A DNA stretch of 64,000 bases from an uncultured Paracoccaceae bacterium. Its GTDB lineage: Bacteria; Pseudomonadota; Alphaproteobacteria; Rhodobacterales; Rhodobacteraceae. Location: contig CALSNT010000004.1 in the NCBI GenBank assembly GCA_943787785.1, forward strand, positions 1 through 64,000, written 5' to 3'. Below are positions 26,382 to 36,735 of the stretch, piece by piece. The notes beneath the pieces were generated by a model that did not search any database, was not told where the DNA came from, and was given only the letters and a program-made list of their open reading frames with translations. The translations under genes and the position numbers were made by a program. The number at the start of each line of letters is the position of its first letter. The stretch's first letter is position 1.

Positions 26382-27860
26382 CTACAAAAACGCGGTTTCT
26401 TCAAAACTGCGCAGCTTTCTTGAGTGAATCCGGGCCAATGGCATCTTGTTCAGGGCTTCCATCGCGCGAATGCCAATCAGCAAATGGTTGGTCACCTGCG
26501 TGTGGTAGAAGTCCGAAGCCATGCCAGGCAGTTTCAGTTCGCCGTGTAGTGGTTTGTCCGAAACACACAGCAGCGTTCCGTACGGCACGCGAAACCGGAA
26601 ACCATTGGCGGCAATTGTAGCGCATTCCATGTCGAGTGCGATGGCGCGGGATTGGGACAGGCGCTGCACGGGACCAGATTGGTCGCGTAGCTCCCAGTTA
26701 CGGTTATCGATGGTCGCCACGGTACCGGTGCGCATGATGCGCTTCAACTCGAACCCTTCCAGCGCCGTGACCTCGGCCACCGCCTGTTCCAAGGCTATCT
26801 GTATCTCGGCCAGCGCCGGAATTGGCACCCAGATCGGTAGATCATCGTCCAAAACATGATCTTCGCGCAGATAGGCGTGGGCAAGGACGTAGTCGCCCAA
26901 GCGTTGCGAGTTCCGCAGACCCGCACAATGCCCAACCATCAACCAGGCATGGGGGCGCAGTACAGCGATGTGGTCTGTCGCGGTCTTGGCGTTAGACGGG
27001 CCTACGCCGATATTGACCAGCGTAATGCCACCGCGATCCGCGCGCTTCAGATGATAGGTCGGCATCTGCGGCAAGCGGTCAGGTGTAGTGATCTCTCCGT
27101 CGGCGGTTGTGATTTCTTGATTATTCGGGCCAACAAAACTGGTATACGCACTGTCCGGGTCCTCGATCACGGATCGGGCGAAAGCCTCGAACTCATCGAC
27201 GTAAAACTGGTAGTTGGTGAACAGGACGTGGTTCTGGAAATGGTCCGGAGCCGTCGCCGTGTAGTGGGCCAGCCGCGCCAATGAATAATCCACCCGTTGC
27301 GCCAGAAATGGCGCCAGCGCTTGCGCACCGTCGGTATGGGCAAAGCCGTAACCGTTTACGATCTCATCATGGGTTGTCGACAGATCCGGAACGTCAAAAT
27401 AATCGCGCAGCGAATATTCCATGACACCGGATTGGGGAACGGTGACCGAGGCATCATTGGCCACGGCGAAATGCACCGGCATCGGTGTCGTCGAAGGCCC
27501 GATCCGCACCGGCACATCGTGGTTCTCCATCACCAGCGCGATTTGTTGCTTGAGGTAGCTGGCGAAGAGATCGGGACGAGTCACGGTTGTCGAATAGGTG
27601 CCCGGGCCAGCAACGTGACCAAAACTCAATCGACTGTCGCCCACTTCATGGCTGGTCGTGGTCAGACGAATTTCAGGGTAGAATGCCCGTGCCCGCGCGG
27701 ATGGAATGCCGCCTTCCGCCGCTTGAGAGAACGCGTTGCACAGGAATTTGCTCGCCGTCCGATATAGCTCATTCAGCCGCTCAACGGCGGCATCTGCATC
27801 ACGAAAATCCTCAAAATCGGGGACCTCGGGGCTGACGATGGGCAGGTTGGGATCGCTCAT
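26382..27860 (-). CDS. amn: AMP nucleosidase
   Basis: A 492-residue enzyme that cleaves AMP to adenine and ribose 5-phosphate. The N-terminal Amn-specific domain (VERLNELYRTASKFLCNAF and RPDLFASYLKQQIALVMENHDVPV, in parts) precedes a phosphorylase-type C-terminal domain with INIGVGPSNAKTATDH, LMVGHCAGLRNSQRLGDYVLAHAYLREDHVLDD and ALDMECATIAANGFRFRVPYGTLLCVSDKPLHGELK (in parts). The MECATIAAN motif is the nucleoside-phosphorylase-type substrate site. Length is typical. Its start overlaps the end of the adenine deaminase gene by 4 nt, so both steps of AMP breakdown are made together. Confidence 0.95.
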   Translation of the reverse strand: MSDPNLPIVSPEVPDFEDFRDADAAVERLNELYRTASKFLCNAFSQAAEGGIPSARARAFYPEIRLTTTSHEVGDSRLSFGHVAGPGTYSTTVTRPDLFASYLKQQIALVMENHDVPVRIGPSTTPMPVHFAVANDASVTVPQSGVMEYSLRDYFDVPDLSTTHDEIVNGYGFAHTDGAQALAPFLAQRVDYSLARLAHYTATAPDHFQNHVLFTNYQFYVDEFEAFARSVIEDPDSAYTSFVGPNNQEITTADGEITTPDRLPQMPTYHLKRADRGGITLVNIGVGPSNAKTATDHIAVLRPHAWLMVGHCAGLRNSQRLGDYVLAHAYLREDHVLDDDLPIWVPIPALAEIQIALEQAVAEVTALEGFELKRIMRTGTVATIDNRNWELRDQSGPVQRLSQSRAIALDMECATIAANGFRFRVPYGTLLCVSDKPLHGELKLPGMASDFYHTQVTNHLLIGIRAMEALNKMPLARIHSRKLRSFEETAFL

Positions 27861-29659
27861 GTGGTACTTTCAAATAATTCGGTGAGTTCAAACCGGGTGA
27901 CGTCGACCAGGCCCATGTCGGAAATCCGCAATTCGGGGATGACAACCAGCGCCAGCAGCGAATGCTGCATATAGGCGTTGTTGAGCGTGCATCCACACTC
28001 GGCCATCGCCTGCACCATCCGGTCGGCAGCAGCAGCAACTTGTGCGGCTGGCCGGTCCGACATCAGCCCGGCAATCGGCAGCTCGACCATGGCCAATTCC
28101 GCTCCATCGCGCCAAACAGTGATGCCGCCGCCAACCTCACGTAGTCGATTGGTGGCCAGCGCCATATCCTCACGACTGGTGCCGACCACGATCATGTGGT
28201 GGCTGTCATGCGCGACGGTCGAGGCCATGGCCATCCGACCCGTGTAACCAAAGCCCGAGACGAACCCATTGACCACACCGCCGGTCGCACGGTGCCGTTC
28301 GACCAGCGCGATCTGGCAGACCTCGCCTTCGCCTTCCACAATACCGTCTGTCACTGGCAAATCGGCTGTCAGCGCCCGCGTCGGGGCCTGATTTTCGACG
28401 ACCCCAATCACCTTGGCACGTACCGAATTGGCGCCCTCCGGGGCCTCGATACGGAAATCCACCTCGGTCAGATCGCGCGCCATGTTGACGGTGCTGCGCA
28501 CCTCGGGGGGCCAGTCCAGATGGGGGCAGTCGACCAAAGCCTCACCGACCCGCGCCACAGTGACACCTCTGGCGATGACCCGGTCAATCGGTAGGCTCTT
28601 GAGGTCACTGGTCAGGATCAAATCTGCTCGCCGCCCCGGCGTGATCGAGCCGATCTCGCGCTCCAATCCAAAATGCGACGCGGTGTTCAGCGTCGCCATC
28701 TGGAGCGCCACAACGGGGTCGCAACCACAGGCAACCGCGTGCCGCACGACGCGGTTCATATGGCCTTCGTTCACGATTGTCCCGGAATGGCTGTCATCAG
28801 TGCAGAGGATAAAGTTCCGTGGATCGAGGCCTTTTTCGGTGATCGCAGTTATCTGGCTTTCCACGTCATACCATGCCGATCCCAATCGCATCATCGAGCG
28901 CATGCCAAGCCGTACCCGCGCCACTGCGTCATCCTCGCATGTACCTTCGTGATCGTCTGCAGGACCGCCTGCGACATAGGCGGCGAAGGCTGGCCCCAGA
29001 TCGGGACTGGCGTAATGGCCGCCCACGGTTTTGCCTGCCCGCTGCGTCGCTGCAATCTCAGCCAGCATCTGCGCATCACCCGCTGTCACGCCGGGGAAAT
29101 TCATCATCTCGCCCAACCCGATGATTCCGGGCCATTCCATCGCTTCGGCCACATCCTCGGCGCTGATCTCATGCCCGGTCGTCTCCAACCCCGGCGCCGA
29201 GGGCGCACAACTGGGCATCTGGGTGAAAATGTTGATTGGCTGTATCAGCGATTCGTCATGCATCAACCGCACACCGCGCAGGCCGAGGACATTCGCGATC
29301 TCATGCGGATCGTGAAAAATCGAGGTGGTTCCGTGAGGGATCACGGCGCGGGCAAACTCTGCCGGGGTCAGCATACCGGATTCGATGTGCATGTGGCCGT
29401 CGCATAGGCCCGGGATCATGTAAGCGCCGTCGGCGTCGATCACCTCGGTCGCATTACCGATGCAGTGGCTGGCATCCGGTCCGCAATAGGCAAAGCGCCC
29501 ACCGACAATGGCGATGTCGGTGCCGTCGATCACCTCGCGCGTATGGACGTTCACCCAGCGGCCATTGCGCACAACCGTGTCGGCAGGCGCACGTCCGGCG
29601 GCTACGGCAACTAACTTGGGGGCCGCGTCGGCCCAGCTTGATATATTGGGGTGTTCCAT
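27857..29659 (-). CDS. ade: Adenine deaminase
   Basis: A 600-residue amidohydrolase converting adenine to hypoxanthine and ammonia. The metal-binding motif is PGLCDGHMHIESGML (residues about 80-95), followed by HGTTSIFHDPHEIANVLG. Further metal/active-site elements are TVGGHYASPDLG and CTDDSHSGTIVNEGHMNRVVR. The C-terminal half holds the Ade-specific FVSGFGYTGRMAMASTVAHDSHHMIVVGTS (in parts). It is first in the transcript and amn follows, giving AMP to adenine to hypoxanthine for purine salvage and nitrogen release. Confidence 0.95.
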   Translation of the reverse strand: MEHPNISSWADAAPKLVAVAAGRAPADTVVRNGRWVNVHTREVIDGTDIAIVGGRFAYCGPDASHCIGNATEVIDADGAYMIPGLCDGHMHIESGMLTPAEFARAVIPHGTTSIFHDPHEIANVLGLRGVRLMHDESLIQPINIFTQMPSCAPSAPGLETTGHEISAEDVAEAMEWPGIIGLGEMMNFPGVTAGDAQMLAEIAATQRAGKTVGGHYASPDLGPAFAAYVAGGPADDHEGTCEDDAVARVRLGMRSMMRLGSAWYDVESQITAITEKGLDPRNFILCTDDSHSGTIVNEGHMNRVVRHAVACGCDPVVALQMATLNTASHFGLEREIGSITPGRRADLILTSDLKSLPIDRVIARGVTVARVGEALVDCPHLDWPPEVRSTVNMARDLTEVDFRIEAPEGANSVRAKVIGVVENQAPTRALTADLPVTDGIVEGEGEVCQIALVERHRATGGVVNGFVSGFGYTGRMAMASTVAHDSHHMIVVGTSREDMALATNRLREVGGGITVWRDGAELAMVELPIAGLMSDRPAAQVAAAADRMVQAMAECGCTLNNAYMQHSLLALVVIPELRISDMGLVDVTRFELTELFESTT

Positions 29660-29772
29660 GAACCAATTGTCATGAACCTGCGGCCATGTTCAACCCCCGC
29701 CCGCGCGCGCGACAGCCGATTGACGAACGCCACAGCACCCGCAATGGTCAGACGTCACCCGTCGGAGGCCCT

Positions 29773-30534
29773 ATGAACATCGCCACTCAAACCACCCGCA
29801 CCAACATCGACCATTGGGATCAACGCGCCGACCTTGCCGCTGCCTTCCGCTGGACAGCCCGCCTGAACATGCACGAGGCCGTCGCGAACCATTTCTCACT
29901 GGCCGTCAACGACGATGGGTCGCAGTTTCTGATGAACCCCAACCAGATGCATTTCACCCGCGTTCGCGCCAGCGATCTTCTGTTGATCGACGCCAACGAT
30001 CCGAAAACGCTGAGCGGTCCGAACGCACCGGACCCGACTGCCTGGGGCCTGCATGGTGCGCTGCACCGCAACGTTCCGCATGCACGCTGCGCGATGCATG
30101 TGCACTCAATCCACGCCACGGTTCTGGCCAGCCTCGCCGACAGCCGCCTGCCGCCAATCGATCAGAACTCAGCCATGTTCTTCAACCGTGTGGTGATTGA
30201 CGAAAACTACGGCGGCTTGGCATTGGAGGAGGAAGGCGAGCGGTGCTCGGCCCTGTTCGCCGACCCGAAGAAAAAAGTCATGGTCATGGGCAACCACGGG
30301 GTGCTGGTGATCGGCGACACCGTGGCCGACACGTTCAATCGCATGTTCTATTTCGAGCGTGCCGCCGAGACCTATATCCGCGCCCTGCAAACCGGACAGC
30401 CACTACGGGTTCTGCCCGACGACATCGCCGAGAAGACTGCGTCCGAGATTGAGTCCTATCCTGAACAGGACATCCGCCACTTGGCCGAGCTGCGCGCATT
30501 GCTGGACGCCGAGGGGTCCGACTACGCCGCATGA
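29773..30534 (+). CDS. Class II aldolase/adducin family protein
   Basis: A 253-residue protein of the fuculose-1-phosphate aldolase/adducin fold. The zinc-binding HVHSIHATV (two His, about residues 113-121) and the downstream GNHGVLVIGDT (His about 180) are intact. AVANHFSLAV near 38 is the conserved N-terminal phosphate-side motif. ATG 29773 has GGAGG at 6 nt and is chosen over the upstream frame from 29686, which lacks homology. The substrate is unknown; many close relatives carry this generic name. It overlaps the next gene by 4 nt (ATGA). Confidence 0.9.
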   Translation: MNIATQTTRTNIDHWDQRADLAAAFRWTARLNMHEAVANHFSLAVNDDGSQFLMNPNQMHFTRVRASDLLLIDANDPKTLSGPNAPDPTAWGLHGALHRNVPHARCAMHVHSIHATVLASLADSRLPPIDQNSAMFFNRVVIDENYGGLALEEEGERCSALFADPKKKVMVMGNHGVLVIGDTVADTFNRMFYFERAAETYIRALQTGQPLRVLPDDIAEKTASEIESYPEQDIRHLAELRALLDAEGSDYAA

Positions 30535-31406
30535 CGCAGACCCTTTTGTCCTTTGGCCACGGATACTCCGCGCGCGCGCTGGCCCGCCGATTACTGCCAC
30601 GCAGCTGGCAGATCACAGGAACCACGCGCTCGGCAGAAAAGGCAGACGAGATTGCCGAAACTGGTGTGACGCCACTCGTCTGGCCTGGCGACGATCCAGG
30701 CCCCGCGCTTCAAGATGCCACGCATTTGTTGATCTCCGCTGGCCCCGGCGAAGACGGCGACCCGGTTCTGAACGCCCTGCGCTATGAGATAGCCGCGGTG
30801 GCGCCTCAGCTTGAATGGGTTGGTTACCTCTCGACCACGGGCGTTTACGGCGATCATGAGGGCGGTTGGGTCGACGAATCCACCCCCCTGACACCCACAA
30901 CCAAGCGCGGCGAAGCGCGGGTTGCTGCCGAGGGCGCTTGGCAAGATCTCGCGGCCAGAACTGGCCTGCCGTTGCATATCTTCCGCCTCGCCGGGATTTA
31001 CGGCCCCGGACGTGGTCCGTTTTCCAAGGTGCGGGCGGGAACAGCGCGACGGATCGTCAAGCCGGGGCAGGTGTTCAGCCGCATACATGTTGAGGACATT
31101 GCCGCCACGCTCGACGCCTCTCTCTCGCGCCCCAACCCCGGTGCCGTCTACAATGTGTGTGACGATGATCCGGCTCCGCCACAGGACGTGATCGCCTATG
31201 CGGCGGACTTGCTGGGCGTCGAAGTTCCCCCCGAAGTCCGTCTCGAAGACGCCAACCTGACCCCGATGGCGCGCAGCTTCTATGCCGAGTCAAAGCGTGT
31301 TCGAAATGACCGGATCAAAGACGAACTTGGCGTCCAATTGACATTTCCCAGCTATCGCGACGGATTGGCGGCCCTTCTGGCGGAGGAGAGTTCCGCCGAC
31401 GCCTAA
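30531..31406 (+). CDS. NAD(P)-dependent epimerase/SDR family protein (YeeZ-like)
   Basis: A 291-residue atypical SDR. The N-terminal nucleotide-binding region is LLSFGHGYSARALARRLLP, with a degenerate glycine motif (GHGYSA). YLSTTGVYGDHEGGWVDE and FRLAGIYGPGRGPFSKV are the typical SDR-e active-site and substrate-loop segments, and YNVCDDDPAPPQDVI follows. The YxxxK catalytic pair is not obvious, as in YeeZ-like members. Function unknown. Co-translated with the aldolase-family gene, and convergent with radC. Confidence 0.85.
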   Translation: MTQTLLSFGHGYSARALARRLLPRSWQITGTTRSAEKADEIAETGVTPLVWPGDDPGPALQDATHLLISAGPGEDGDPVLNALRYEIAAVAPQLEWVGYLSTTGVYGDHEGGWVDESTPLTPTTKRGEARVAAEGAWQDLAARTGLPLHIFRLAGIYGPGRGPFSKVRAGTARRIVKPGQVFSRIHVEDIAATLDASLSRPNPGAVYNVCDDDPAPPQDVIAYAADLLGVEVPPEVRLEDANLTPMARSFYAESKRVRNDRIKDELGVQLTFPSYRDGLAALLAEESSADA

Positions 31407-31437
31407 TCTCCCAATCTCATCTTGTGCAAAATACCCC

Positions 31438-31465
31438 CGCCGGAGGCATTCTCCTCTCTCCGGCG
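31438..31465. terminator. Hairpin between convergent SDR and radC genes
   Basis: CGCCGGAG (31438-31445) and CTCCGGCG (31458-31465) are exact reverse complements with a 12-nt loop. It sits in the 60-bp gap between two convergent stops, so it may terminate either transcript. No long U-tract is present. Confidence 0.5.
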
Positions 31466-31466
31466 C

Positions 31467-32240
31467 TCACAAATACCCCGATGCACGAAAACTCAGCTCC
31501 CGTTCACGCCCGACGATCAAGTGGTCATGTAGCGTCAGGCCCAGCGCTTCGGCTGCGTCCTGAACCCGGCGGGTCATGTCGATATCCGACTCCGAGGGCG
31601 TCGGGTCGCCCGAAGGATGGTTGTGCACCAGAATTAGCGCCGAAGCATTTAGCTCCAGCGCGCGTTTCACGACTTCGCGCGGATAGACAGGCACGTGATC
31701 CACAGTGCCACGAGCCTGTTCTTCATCGGCAATCAGCACGTTCTTGCGGTCCAGATACAGAATACGAAACTGTTCGGTCGCGCGGTGCGCCATAGACGTG
31801 TGGCAATAGTCGACCAGCGCGTCCCAGCCGGTCAGCACATGTTTGCCCAGCACCTTGCTTCGGGCCAGCCGATGCGCAGCGGCCTCAACGATCTTGAGTT
31901 CCTGCACCACCGCGTCACCAACGCCCTGCATCTTGGTAAGCTGATCGGCCGTGGCAGAGACAACCCGATTGAAGTCTCCAAACGTGTCAAGCAACCGACG
32001 CGCCAGCGGTTTCACATCCTGCCGCGCAATCGCGCGAAACAGCACCAACTCCAGCAATTCGTAATCCGGCATCGCAGCCGCCCCGCCGTGCATGAAGCGC
32101 TCGCGAAGACGTTTTCGGTGATCCTTGATGTAGGACGGCAGCTTCACCTCAGCTTGCGCCAGCGCATCGCTGCACGCCGCCTCGTCCGACTCAAACAACG
32201 GAAGCGGTTTTTCACCGAACATATCCGGGCCGTTGGGCAT
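31467..32240 (-). CDS. radC: RadC-family JAB-domain protein
   Basis: A 257-residue protein. The N-terminal helix-hairpin-helix-like UPF0758 region holds MPDYELLELVLFRAIARQDVKPLARRLLDTFGD (in parts) and MQGVGDAVVQELK. The C-terminal JAB/MPN domain carries the metal motif HNHPSGDPTPSESD (about 210-223), preceded by a conserved VYPREVVKRALELNASALILV. Named for DNA repair, but its real cellular role is unsettled. A 22-residue N-terminal extension precedes the conserved region. Monocistronic, upstream of a 296-bp gap holding the second GGGGCTGACCCC element. Confidence 0.93.
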   Translation of the reverse strand: MPNGPDMFGEKPLPLFESDEAACSDALAQAEVKLPSYIKDHRKRLRERFMHGGAAAMPDYELLELVLFRAIARQDVKPLARRLLDTFGDFNRVVSATADQLTKMQGVGDAVVQELKIVEAAAHRLARSKVLGKHVLTGWDALVDYCHTSMAHRATEQFRILYLDRKNVLIADEEQARGTVDHVPVYPREVVKRALELNASALILVHNHPSGDPTPSESDIDMTRRVQDAAEALGLTLHDHLIVGRERELSFRASGYL

Positions 32241-32420
32241 GGCCGATTGTTTGCTTAATCAAAATGAAGAATTGGTTAACAAATTCGCCGCTGCGGCGTT
32301 CCATTCTGCTCTCTCGGTCACAGCAGTCTTCCCGAGATGGCAACTGCAATCCGCGCAGTCGGCAACAGCGAGGCACTAAAATTTCAGCGTCTTTTCGCCA
32401 AGATATCCCGGGGAGGCCTT

Positions 32421-32438
32421 TGGGGGCTGACCCCTCCA
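32421..32438. repeat. GGGGCTGACCCC intergenic element, second copy
   Basis: TGGGGGCTGACCCCTCCA in the radC-dnaJ gap shares the loop CTGA, the CCCCTCCAG arm and the upstream ATATYCCGG context with the hairpin at 23722-23747. Its left arm has diverged, so the stem is only about 5 bp. Confidence 0.4.
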
Positions 32439-32535
32439 GTCACCGCTCGCAGCAACGAATTGATGGATTTTACATCCGGTAGCTTAGTCTTGAGCACATA
32501 CATGTGAAGCGGCCGAACGAAAAACAACCGAAATC

Positions 32536-33672
32536 TCAGTTCGTCATTCCATCCCAGAAACTGCGCACTTTGGAAAAGAAGGTGCTGCTCTCGGGATTGT
32601 TGTCCTCGCCCAGTTGACTGAACTCATCCAGCAACTCGCGCTGGCGGCTGGTCAGGTTCACCGGGGTTTCGACGTGCAGCTCGATCAGCATGTCACCCCT
32701 GCCCGCGCCGCGCAGTTGTGGCATGCCTTTGCCCCGCAGGCGCATCTGACGGCCGGTCTGGCTGCCAGCCGGGATTTTCACGCGGGTGCGACCACCATCG
32801 ATCGTCGGCACTTCAATATCCCCGCCTAGCGAGGCTGCCGTCATGCTGACGGGCACCCGGCAATGCAGTTGGTTGCCGTCCCGTTCAAAAAGGTCATGCT
32901 CGGTCACTTCGATGAAAATATAAAGGTCGCCCGAAGTACCGCCGCGCAGGCCTGCTTCGCCCTCGCCCGCCAGACGGATGCGGGTCCCGGTTTCCACGCC
33001 AGCCGGGATATTCACCGAAAGAGAGCGATTTTTCTCGACCCGACCCGCGCCACCGCACGCGCGGCAGGGGTTTTTGATGACGTGGCCCGCGCCGGTACAG
33101 GTCGGGCAGGTGCGCTCGACTGTGAAAAAACCTTGTTGGGCACGTACTTTACCCATGCCGGAACAGGTCGGGCAAACCTGCGGTTCTGCACCACCCTCGG
33201 ACCCATTGCCCGAACAGGTTTTGCAGGTGACCGAGGTCGGGATATCGATAGTTTTCTGAAGACCCGCAAAGGCATCTTCCAGATCGACCCTCAAGTTATA
33301 GCGCAGGTCAGACCCGCGTGTTGCTCGCGCGCGCCCGCCACCACCACGTCCGCCGCCCATCATATCACCGAACAGGTCGTCGAACACGTCCGAGAAGGCG
33401 CTGGCAAAATCGCCCTGGCCGCCGCGCGGGCCGCCGCCCATGCCGCCTTCGAACGCAGCATGGCCATAACGATCATAGGCCGCCTTTTTGTCAGCGTCCT
33501 TCAGAACCTCATAGGCTTCGTTCGCTTCTTTGAACTGACCTTCGGCGTCGGGGTTTCCCGCATTGCGATCCGGGTGCAGCTCTTTCGCCTTGCCGCGATA
33601 AGCGCGCTTGATCTCATCACTCGAGGCCCCTTTCGAGACCCCCAGCACATCATAAAAATCGCGTTTCGCCAT
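32536..33672 (-). CDS. dnaJ: Chaperone protein DnaJ
   Basis: A 378-residue type I Hsp40 co-chaperone that stimulates the DnaK ATPase. The J domain begins [16 protein letters not shown] with the HPD motif in [10 protein letters not shown] (about 33-35). A Gly-rich region follows ([13 protein letters not shown] and [14 protein letters not shown]). Four zinc-finger repeats are [24 protein letters not shown] and CRACGGAG. C-terminal substrate-binding domains end near SFWDGM. It follows dnaK by 71 bp on the same strand. Confidence 0.97.
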   Translation of the reverse strand: MAKRDFYDVLGVSKGASSDEIKRAYRGKAKELHPDRNAGNPDAEGQFKEANEAYEVLKDADKKAAYDRYGHAAFEGGMGGGPRGGQGDFASAFSDVFDDLFGDMMGGGRGGGGRARATRGSDLRYNLRVDLEDAFAGLQKTIDIPTSVTCKTCSGNGSEGGAEPQVCPTCSGMGKVRAQQGFFTVERTCPTCTGAGHVIKNPCRACGGAGRVEKNRSLSVNIPAGVETGTRIRLAGEGEAGLRGGTSGDLYIFIEVTEHDLFERDGNQLHCRVPVSMTAASLGGDIEVPTIDGGRTRVKIPAGSQTGRQMRLRGKGMPQLRGAGRGDMLIELHVETPVNLTSRQRELLDEFSQLGEDNNPESSTFFSKVRSFWDGMTN

Positions 33673-33743
33673 ATCCGTTCTCCGAGAACGCGCAGGACCG
33701 GCCCAAGGTTACTCAGGCCGGTCCGCGCATGTCGTCCAAGCCC

Positions 33744-35666
33744 TTAGCTGGCGCGCTTGTTGTCGTCGTCGAGGTCCTCGAAGTCCGCGTCAACGATGTC
33801 GTCGTCCACGCCTTGAGGTTCGTCGGCACCTTCAGGAGCGGCCTCACCGGCTTTCTCCTGTTCGGCCTTGTAGATCGCCTCGCCCAGTTTCATCGCCGCT
33901 TCGGTGACGTTCTGGATACCGGATTTGATCTTGCCAGCGTCCTCGGTCTCCATCTGCTCTTCGAGGTTGGCAATCGCCAACTCGATTGCCTCGACCGTGG
34001 TCGGGTCGACCTTGTCGGAATGCTCTTCCACAGACTTGCGGGTGCTGTGGATCAGGCTTTCTGCCTGGTTCTTGGCTTCGATCAGATCACGACGTTCCTT
34101 GTCGGACTCTGCATTGTCTTCGGCGTCACGCACCATCTGGTCGATCTCATCCTCGGACAGGCCGCCCGAAGCCTGGATCGTCACCGCGTGCTCCTTGCCG
34201 GTGCCTTTGTCCTTGGCGCCCACAGCAACGATGCCGTTGGCGTCGATGTCGAAGGTCACCTCAATCTGCGGTAGACCACGCGGTGCGGGCGGGATATCTT
34301 CCAGGTTGAACTGGGCCAGCATCTTGTTGTCGTTCGCCATCTCGCGCTCACCCTGGAAGACCCGGATCGTCACGGCGTTCTGGTTGTCTTCCGCGGTCGA
34401 GAAGATTTGCGACTTCTTGGTCGGGATCGTGGTGTTGCGGTCAATCAACCGGGTGAAAACACCACCCAGCGTTTCAATGCCAAGGCTCAGCGGTGTGACG
34501 TCCAGCAGCACCACGTCCTTGACGTCGCCCTGAAGTACACCGGCCTGAATGGCGGCACCAGCAGCTACGACTTCGTCCGGGTTCACACCTTTGTTCGGCT
34601 CCTTGCCGAAGAACTTCGTCACTTCTTCAATGACTTTCGGCATCCGGGTCATACCACCGACCAGAACAATCTCGTCAATGTCACCAACGCTCAGGCCCGC
34701 ATCTTTCAGCGCGGCCTGACATGGCTTGATCGAGGATTTGATCAGGTCGCCAACCAGGCTTTCCAGCTTGGCACGGGTCAGTTTCATGACCATGTGCAGC
34801 GGCTGACCGCCCTTTGGGTCCATCGAGATAAACGGCTGGTTGATCTCGGTCTGGTTTGAGGACGACAGTTCGATCTTGGCCTTTTCAGCTGCTTCTTTAA
34901 GACGCTGCAGGGCCATTTTGTCTTTCGTCAGATCGACGCCGTTTTCCTTTTTGAACTCATCGGCGAGGTAGTTCACGATCCGCATGTCGAAGTCTTCACC
35001 ACCAAGGAACGTGTCCCCATTGGTGGATTTAACTTCGAACAGACCGTCGTCGATTTCCAGGGTGGTCACGTCAAAGGTACCACCGCCAAGGTCATAGACG
35101 GCAATCGTTTTGGTCTCTTTCTTGTCGAGGCCATAGGCAAGTGCAGCGGCCGTCGGCTCGTTGATGATCCGCAGCACTTCCATGCCGGCAATCTTGCCCG
35201 CGTCCTTGGTCGCCTGACGCTGGGCGTCGTTGAAATAGGCGGGCACGGTGATGACGGCCTGGGTCACTTCTTCGCCCAGATAGCTTTCGGCAGTTTCCTT
35301 CATCTTTTGCAGGATAAAGGCCGAGATTTGGCTGGGGCTGTATTTCTCGCCCTGGGCTTCAACCCAAGCGTCGCCGTTGCCTCCATCGACCACGTCGAAG
35401 GGCAGGTTTTTCTTGTCTTTTGCCAGATGCTTGTCGTCGAACCGCCGACCGATCAGGCGCTTGACGCCGAAAATCGTGTTGTCGGGGTTTGTGACGGCCT
35501 GCCGCTTCGCGGGCTGGCCCACAAGGCGCTCGTTGTCGGTAAACGCGACAATCGACGGCGTCGTACGTGCGCCCTCGGCGTTTTCGATAACGCGGGGCTG
35601 GCTGCCGTCCATGATCGCGACGCAGCTGTTGGTGGTTCCAAGGTCGATGCCAATTACTTTGGCCAT
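33744..35666 (-). CDS. dnaK: Chaperone protein DnaK (Hsp70)
   Basis: A 640-residue Hsp70. ATG 35666 ([21 protein letters not shown], in parts) has AAAGGA about 8 nt upstream; the open frame extends further upstream without homology. The ATPase domain shows [11 protein letters not shown], the phosphate-2 motif [14 protein letters not shown] and the adenosine motif [12 protein letters not shown]. The linker [16 protein letters not shown] leads into the substrate-binding domain. The acidic, disordered C-terminus ends in [15 protein letters not shown]. Expression is probably heat-shock controlled through the RpoH-like promoter at 35774-35804. Confidence 0.98.
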   Translation of the reverse strand: MAKVIGIDLGTTNSCVAIMDGSQPRVIENAEGARTTPSIVAFTDNERLVGQPAKRQAVTNPDNTIFGVKRLIGRRFDDKHLAKDKKNLPFDVVDGGNGDAWVEAQGEKYSPSQISAFILQKMKETAESYLGEEVTQAVITVPAYFNDAQRQATKDAGKIAGMEVLRIINEPTAAALAYGLDKKETKTIAVYDLGGGTFDVTTLEIDDGLFEVKSTNGDTFLGGEDFDMRIVNYLADEFKKENGVDLTKDKMALQRLKEAAEKAKIELSSSNQTEINQPFISMDPKGGQPLHMVMKLTRAKLESLVGDLIKSSIKPCQAALKDAGLSVGDIDEIVLVGGMTRMPKVIEEVTKFFGKEPNKGVNPDEVVAAGAAIQAGVLQGDVKDVVLLDVTPLSLGIETLGGVFTRLIDRNTTIPTKKSQIFSTAEDNQNAVTIRVFQGEREMANDNKMLAQFNLEDIPPAPRGLPQIEVTFDIDANGIVAVGAKDKGTGKEHAVTIQASGGLSEDEIDQMVRDAEDNAESDKERRDLIEAKNQAESLIHSTRKSVEEHSDKVDPTTVEAIELAIANLEEQMETEDAGKIKSGIQNVTEAAMKLGEAIYKAEQEKAGEAAPEGADEPQGVDDDIVDADFEDLDDDNKRAS

Positions 35667-35773
35667 GACGTAGTCCTTTCTTTCGGCGATACTGCAGTGG
35701 CGGACCCTAAGTCCGGCGTCCACCTCTGATCCCATTAAATATCCGAGAACAGAGCCCTCGGCGGCGTTCCGGG

Positions 35774-35804
35774 CGTATATAGGGAGGCGAGTTTGACGCT
35801 GCAA
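35774..35804 (-). promoter_or_regulatory. RpoH-like heat-shock promoter of dnaKJ
   Basis: On the minus strand a TTGCAG -35 element, a 16-nt spacer and a CTATATA -10 element within CCCTATATACG lie about 110 bp upstream of dnaK. This resembles the alphaproteobacterial RpoH consensus (CTTG and CCTATAT). The adjoining alkB gene runs the other way. Confidence 0.6.
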
Positions 35805-35857
35805 CGGGCGAAAGGCGCGAAAACGGTTGATTGCGGCATTTTTGTAAGGGGGTGGTA

Positions 35858-36481
35858 GTGAACGGGGAACACAGGCAACAACCGCTGCTTTTGGGTGGGT
35901 TCGAGATCTATCAGAACTGGCTGAATGTCGACATGCAGGCAGGCCTGATTGAAGCTGCGCGCAACGTCGCCGCTGCAGCGCCACTGTTCAGACCGGAAAC
36001 CCGGTTCGGTAAGCAGATGTCCGTGCGTATGACATCGGCCGGGCACTGGGGCTGGATCGCTGATGCGGGCGGGTATCGCTATGCGCCGCGCCATCCCAGC
36101 GGTGTTGAGTGGCCCCCGATCCCGGAACCATTGATAGAGATTTGGCAGGTCTTAACCGGGCTCGAGCGTCAGCCCGACAGCTGCCTTATCAACTTCTACG
36201 GCGAGAATGCCCGGATGGGCCTGCATCAGGACAAGGACGAGGCTTCGTTTGAGTGGCCTGTTCTTTCGATATCGCTCGGCGACGATGCGTTGTTTCGGAT
36301 CGGCGGGACCGAGCGGCGCGCACCGACCCAAAGCGTCTGGCTGCGCTCAGGCGATGTGGTGATCATGGGAGGTGCGGCACGCTTGCGTCATCACGGAGTA
36401 GATCGGATCCGCCATGGTTCATCCCGGTTGCTGCCAGACGGTGGGCGCGTAAACCTGACTCTACGCATTGTTGAAGCATAG
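35858..36481 (+). CDS. alkB: AlkB-type alkylated-DNA demethylase
   Basis: A 207-residue 2-oxoglutarate/Fe(II) dioxygenase that removes methyl lesions (1-meA, 3-meC) from nucleic acids by oxidation. Iron ligands are seen in LHQDKDE (HxD, near residue 120) and the distal His in [12 protein letters not shown]. The 2OG-binding Arg and the RxxxxxR motif are in [12 protein letters not shown] at the end. The nucleotide-recognition region includes [20 protein letters not shown] choose GTG 35858, preceded by AAGGGGG at about 7 nt; TTG 35831 is an alternative. Divergent from dnaK. Confidence 0.93.
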   Translation: MNGEHRQQPLLLGGFEIYQNWLNVDMQAGLIEAARNVAAAAPLFRPETRFGKQMSVRMTSAGHWGWIADAGGYRYAPRHPSGVEWPPIPEPLIEIWQVLTGLERQPDSCLINFYGENARMGLHQDKDEASFEWPVLSISLGDDALFRIGGTERRAPTQSVWLRSGDVVIMGGAARLRHHGVDRIRHGSSRLLPDGGRVNLTLRIVEA

Positions 36482-36735
36482 CGAGCGCACATGTTTCCGG
36501 CATTGGGCAAAGTGATGAATTTTCACTGTGTCATGCATTGGGATGACACCTGTGCAATGTGACCGGTGGCAAGGTGAGGCCCAATAAAGGGGGCCATTTG
36601 GATATTACTTTTTTGCTTGCGCGACTGTGCGTCACAATCCGCGCAATCGTCCCGTTGGCGCTGCAACCGGCGGATCGTTAAGATATCGCCAATACCGAGC
36701 CATTTCAGAAGAAAATCACGGGCGGCACGCGGACC

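Noticed and set aside
33744-35984. Long N-terminal extension of DnaK
   Set aside because: The 106 codons upstream of ATG 35666 lack homology, overlap the promoter region and lack an RBS.
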